A stretch of DNA of 64,000 bases from Paraspadella gotoi. Lineage: Eukaryota > Chaetognatha. The stretch is from NCBI GenBank assembly GCA_051294375.1, contig CM119268.1:2005486-2069485 (forward strand), written 5' to 3'. Each line of letters starts with the position of its first letter. Positions within the stretch are counted from its first letter, which is position 1. Below, one piece after another: positions 53,707 to 64,000 of this stretch. A model generated the notes under the pieces. The model saw only the letters and a list, made by a program, of their open reading frames with translations, did no database searches and was not told the origin of the DNA. The translations under genes were made by a program, and so were the position numbers.

Positions 53707-56104
53707 ATGAAGCGCCTCTTCAACGTGACCTCACCCCGCGGCGGCGCCGGCGCCCCGCACGAGTGGGTCGGCAAAGAGGTGGACGTAGGACGACACCGCG
53801 TTGTCGTGGACGAGCTGGTTGCCGAGGGCGGGTTCGCTCTCGTCTTTCTCGTCCGCACGCGGGCCATCGCGGCGTCAAACGACGCTCCCCCCTATTTCTC
53901 CGACAACAACGACAACCGACTCGCGCTCAAACGCATGTACGTGAACAACGCCAACGATCTCAAGGTGTGCCAACGGGAAATCCGCGTATTGCGGCTGCTC
54001 AAAGGACGAAACCCTTGCGTGATCGAGTACGCGGACTCAGCGGTGAAGCCCGTTCGCGAGGGCGTCTACGAGGTGCTCATTCTGACGCGCTTTTACGCCG
54101 GAGGTCCTCTGCTCAATTTGATGAACTCGAGACACGATGTTGGGAGGAAGCTGTCGAAAGAGGAAGGTGGGTAATTAACAGCTGATTTTTTTGATAATAA
54201 ATCTGTAGTGCACTTCCGTCGCCTTTTTTTTTCTCAGTTTTATCGATCTTTTGCGACGTTTGCGAGGCAGTGGCCACGCTCCACCACTCGGACCCTCCGC
54301 TCATCCACCGCGATTTGAAGGTGGAGAACATCCTTGTCGACGATCGTCGCCGACGTCACGTCCTTTGCGATTTCGGGTCATGCCTACCCGTCGCCGAGTT
54401 CGCCGCCCAATCTCTAGCGGTGATGGAAGAGGAAGTAAAGCGTTACACGACGGCCTCTTACCGCGCCCCGGAACTTGTCGCTCGTTTTGGCGACGCGGCG
54501 CCCATCACGTGCAAGGCCGACGTCTGGTCGCTCGGTGTTTTGCTCTATAAGTTGTGTTACTTTTCGTTGCCCTTTGGCGAGAGCGCTGTCGCCATTGAGA
54601 ACGCCAAGCTGACCTTTCCCGAAAGCCCCAACTTTGGCGAGCCACTGCTAGCGCTGATCCGCTACCTGCTTACTAAGGACGTCAATTCACGTCCGGACAT
54701 CTACCAAGTTTCCTACGTCGCTTCTCGTCTGGCGGGAAAAGCCAATCCCGTCGTCAACGTAAACCGCGTCCCAACACCCGACATCAACGCCATCTTGAAG
54801 GCCCATCGCGCCGCCTCGACCGCGACTAGGGACGCTCGAGGAAACGAGTCGCAGAAGGCTCTACAGCGTCCAGTTGCCGCCGTAATCGAAAGCACGACTG
54901 TGAAGCCGAGGGAGCGGCCCAAAGGGTCAGGGATCGGCAACGCGAACAATCTTCATATCTTTGCCGGAAATACTCAAAAGATTGACTCCGTGGTTGAGAG
55001 ATCGCAAGCTCTATCGGGACGCGGCCCGACGACGACGACGACGAACGGTCAGTTTTAATTTTATTTCTTTTAGGACCCTTTTTGATATAAGAATTCTTTC
55101 TTTCAGAAAATGATCTTATACAAACGGCGAATATTCCTTCACAAATGAGTTCGGCCGACGTTGGACAATCGTTTAATTCGACCTCCTCCGCTTTTAAAGT
55201 TTCTGCGCCTCCAGTGGAAACAACGGTAACGTGCTCCGTTCCCGATGCGGACGACTTGATCACCCTCGAAGACGCGACCTCTCGATTGGAAGACCTCAAT
55301 TTCGATCCGCTCATCTCAACCACGAAACCGCACCACACCAAATCCAAATCTCACGAGAGCATTTTGCCTCCGACGCTGACTTCTCAGCCCAATTTCTTTC
55401 CTCCGTTTCAGCAGCCGCAGCAGCGCGCTTCTCAACCTCCCGGCGCGGGCCTTGGCTTCTCCGCTGCCGCTCCTGGCGCCCGACTTGATTCCCAAGCATT
55501 CCCGACTTTCGTTCCTCATCTCGACCCACGTCTTCGCTTCCCTCCGTCGAATCTGCAGCAAATGCGCCACCTCGACTCACCGGCTCGATCTCATCGTCGG
55601 AACGTCAGCGACAGTTCCGCCATGTTCGCGCCGTCGCGATTGGGAAACCCGATGGCGCCGGCTTCTTGGCGCCAGTCGACCTTAGTTCCCGACTCGAAAA
55701 GCGCCGTCGGGATTCTTCCCGGCGTTCCTTCCGTTCAAAGCATGTCCAGCCTTTCTAAAATTAGACCCTCTCCGTCGGGGTCTCGCGCTTCGACGACCGG
55801 TTCCAATCCCAACTTTTCTCCGTCGCCGGAGTCGGCCCCGTCCTCCTCGTCCTCGAGCCAAATCAAAACGGACTTGTTCGACCAGTTGCCGACTTCGTTC
55901 GGGAATAGCCTCGACTTTGCTGCACTGGAGTCGACCAAACCGGCGACGCCGCAGGTGCTGCATCACCCGTCGCAGCCGCAACACGGCAGATCGAGCTCGT
56001 ACCCGTGGGTTGACTTCGAGAACCCCTTTGGTGACGCGCAAAACTTTGGGGATTGGCGAGAAGAAGATTTTTTCGGGAAAGAGTTCGACAAAATTCGTAA
56101 TTAG
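53707..56104 (+). CDS. Aak1: Numb-associated / AP2-associated protein kinase (3 exons, 755 aa)
   Basis: A Ser/Thr kinase of the NAK family (AAK1, BMP2K/BIKE, GAK), which phosphorylates the AP-2 mu subunit and regulates clathrin endocytosis. Exons 53707-54166, 54238-55047 and 55107-56104 give 756 codons in phase. The kinase domain covers residues ~25-325: glycine loop AEGGFALVFLV, catalytic lysine in LALKRMYVNN, HRDLKVENIL, DFGS, YTTASYRAPE and the family-typical LCYFSLPFGES. All catalytic residues are intact. The C-terminal ~380 residues are disordered and Ser/Pro/Gln-rich. They end in an endocytic motif cluster with an NPF (FENPFGDAQNFGDW), consistent with EH-domain or AP-2 binding. Overall length is shorter than vertebrate AAK1, as in several invertebrates. 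Whether it is closer to AAK1 or BMP2K is not decided by sequence alone. Confidence 0.92.
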
Positions 56105-56117
56105 AAAAGGACGTTGC

Positions 56118-56188
56118 TTGGCTAAATCACTGGGGTTAGGGATGAAATATTTGGCTAAATCACTGGGGTTAGGGATGAAATATTTGGC
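56118..56188 (+). repeat. 33-bp tandem repeat just after the kinase stop codon
   Basis: Two perfect 33-bp units (start TTGGCTAAATCACTGGGGTT) at 56118-56150 and 56151-56183, then a five-base start of a third. They lie 14 nt past the stop codon, in the 3' UTR. Confidence 0.9.
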
Positions 56189-57466
56189 GGGTCGTAGTAT
56201 TACATTTTTTATGCAGTGATTCTAGGTATTTACACTTATCCGCTAATCTTTGTTGCCTATGCATATATACTAATCAGGATTTGTTCATGGATTCGGTTTT
56301 ATGGCCAGCTCTTTCTTTTGTAAGCCTCTCTTAGGCCTCGATTGTTGTACTTACCTCTTTTCAAGTTGCAACAAGCCCTTTTCTAATGTTAGTATTAACT
56401 TGTATTTTGTTTTGTGAGATATCATAGTGGCGACCGGGGTGAATGAGCTTATGAACAACTTTTTTTTGCACCAAATAGCCTGTTGTTTTAATATTTTTCG
56501 AGAGTACGGCCACTTTTACGAAGCTTTTACACCCTATTTATATAACAGGATATAAAATGTTTTTAAAAATGTCAAAATTTAAGTTTAATTGAAATTTAAA
56601 TCCTATTTTGAATTAGTTAGTAAAGCTGACGTGGCTTTTTATTCTTTTCTTTTTTAGTAATTAATGTCCAGCAGTTTTGCTTTTTTGACAGAAATGAATT
56701 CCCTAAACTATCTCGTCTCTCATTTGTCCCCCCGCAAAGTTAATGTTTTCCTTCACTAATATAAATGTTATCTCGGCCAGCCAGCGAAGCTCCGGAATCC
56801 GTTTCCAATCAGGATAGAATAATTTTTCTTCCACTTTTTTTTCTTCATTTGTTTGGAAAAAGATGCAAGGTGCCTGCCTTCGAGGGTTTTGAATTCCTCA
56901 CATTCTGCGAAATTAACTCTCTCGACAAACGTTCTTACATTTTGCTAAACCCGGAGCAGGGAAAAAAAAAAACTTTTGGCTTCTTTTTTTTTCTTCTTGA
57001 GAATAGAAAAAGGGGGAAAGATTTACCAGATTGGTATGGAAATAAATTTCGTGAGACGGACAGCTGCTCGAGTACATATTTTTAATGTTTATTATTTTTC
57101 TAGTCGTGAATTTTTACGCTTTCCAATTGGGTTCTTTTAATCCGCACAACAGTGTTCAACTCATCTCAAACGGTTATGGTTTATTTTTTTTAAACGATCT
57201 TCTTTCCTCGTCATATCGCAGTTTTTCTTCTTTTTTTTTACTTTTACCCTTTCTTCCTCCTCCAGGCTCTACAAACAAAATTCTAAACTTGAAACATGTT
57301 TCTTTCTGATATTTTTTGTCGGTTCTGATTCTTTCCGCGATGATTCCATGAAACTGCCTAACTGAATTGGGGAATAAAACAAAACTCGGTGAAGTGCCTT
57401 TCAGCCCATGACGATGAAAAGGCCAACGCCGATCCGATCGATCGCTCCGTCGTAAAAGTCGCCCAT

Positions 57467-57512
57467 CGCCCCTTTGCCAGTCCGACGCCCGCCCCTTTGC
57501 CAGTCCGACGCC
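57467..57512 (+). repeat. 23-bp tandem repeat
   Basis: Two adjacent perfect copies of CGCCCCTTTGCCAGTCCGAC plus GCC, in a GC-richer intergenic patch. Confidence 0.9.
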
Positions 57513-58343
57513 CGCCTCAAACCCGCGGAGGGATGAGATTTCCCGGATTTGATTTTCCGAGTTGTTAAAACGAGTTAAGTCGCCGCCATCATTATCGAAG
57601 AGGGACAACTCGAGGATCGACTCGTTCAACTCGCTAATCTTCCTCCCCGGATCGCCTCGCCACTTTCTCGCTTTCTGCCAGGGATTTATTTTTAACGAAA
57701 GGGGAAAAAAAAGAAGGAAAAGATCGAATCCTTTTACCTTCGCCGCCGAATTCTTCGACTCTCGTCGGCAATAAGGGGCGACGCCTTAACCACGTTCCCG
57801 CCCTCGATCCCTCCTTCGCGTGACTGCGGCGCCTCGTAGGTGGGAATGCATTCGCGATTATTTTACAATGATGAGATTAATTTTAAAATTTACAAAGGTG
57901 GCTAAGATATAAACGTTATTTGATTTAATTTATTAATATTTGTAACCGTAAGAAGAAAATTACGAACATTGTAGGGAAATGAGTCATACGATTCGGCGAA
58001 TAAAAAGGTTCAAATTTTATCGGGATTTTCGAATCTCGAAAAGTAATCTCGTTCGATCAGCTGTGAATTCAAAGCGAAATAATCTGATTATTCCTTGCTT
58101 TATCAAAGCTCTAGAAAGTAGAGACGGCGAAAAAGTTTTTTATTCTCGATATTTCGCTTTTGCCTTTAAGGTTTTGTACATTGAAACGGCTTATACTCGA
58201 CTTCATTACTCACTACCCCCAGCAACCGGCCAACCAAAATGCCTCTCTGACCCATCGCTACCTCTCTAGTCCTCTTCTTCGTTTTGGTCTTCCTCCTTCC
58301 ACTACCCGACGTCATCCCCCGCGCCCCGTTCGAGGACGCCACC

Positions 58344-64000
<5,657 letters not shown>

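Larger units (their letters stand above)
56105..58343. other. Intergenic, kinase 3' UTR to ROCK 5' UTR
   Basis: About 2.2 kb, mostly AT-rich. It contains the 3' UTR of the AAK1-type gene with a 33-bp tandem repeat, a GC-richer patch at 57400-57830 with a 23-bp tandem repeat, and the ROCK 5' UTR/promoter near 58000-58343. Open frames here lack recognisable domains. Confidence 0.6.

Overview
This window comes from an animal nuclear genome. Every confident gene is a metazoan gene split by mostly short GT-AG introns, with AT-rich non-coding DNA between them. Each family appears once and genes are compact, which suggests an invertebrate, possibly an arthropod. I cannot name the species. No prokaryotic system, CRISPR array, rRNA or functional tRNA was found.

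Layout, left to right: kinesin light chain (minus, 12 exons, 73-5870, complete at 581 aa); an F-box/leucine-rich-repeat protein (minus, 7 exons, 6929-9542, 637 aa); dystrophin (minus, 14 recognisable coding exons, 11317-26021, about 3,616 aa), with one 8.7-kb exon carrying nearly the whole rod plus the WW/EF-hand/ZZ block; gamma-SNAP (minus, 6 exons, 46252-49278, 319 aa); Prp3 of the U4/U6 snRNP (plus, 2 exons, 50975-53198, 713 aa); a Numb-associated/AAK1-type kinase (plus, 3 exons, 53707-56104, 755 aa); and Rho-associated kinase ROCK (plus, 19 complete exons plus the start of a 20th, 58344 to the right edge). Exon borders were set by splice sites and reading phase. Phases add up exactly for every gene except dystrophin, which has two one-base breaks.

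The stretch from about 24.1 to 46.2 kb is not ordinary sequence. It holds a direct copy (29.1-33.5 kb) and an inverted copy (35.8-40.3 kb) of the dystrophin 5' region, an inverted copy of a transposon (40.8-43.0 kb), an error-ridden inverted copy of dystrophin rod exons (43.1-45.4 kb), and three copies of the spacer beside gamma-SNAP. Copies differ mainly by one-base indels, and both N-gaps lie at copy borders. The simplest reading is a long-read gap-filling or chimera artefact, with the true order dystrophin 5' end - about 8 kb spacer - gamma-SNAP.

The clearest mobile element is a 2.2-kb fold-back DNA transposon in a dystrophin intron, with long inverted repeats and a perfect 8-bp target duplication. 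What looks like an unoccupied allele lies just beyond the first N-gap. Two copies of a probable tRNA-derived SINE lie in gamma-SNAP introns. The genes have unrelated cellular roles (axonal transport, ubiquitin targeting, muscle cytoskeleton, membrane fusion, splicing, endocytosis, actomyosin control), so there is no sign of a functional cluster.
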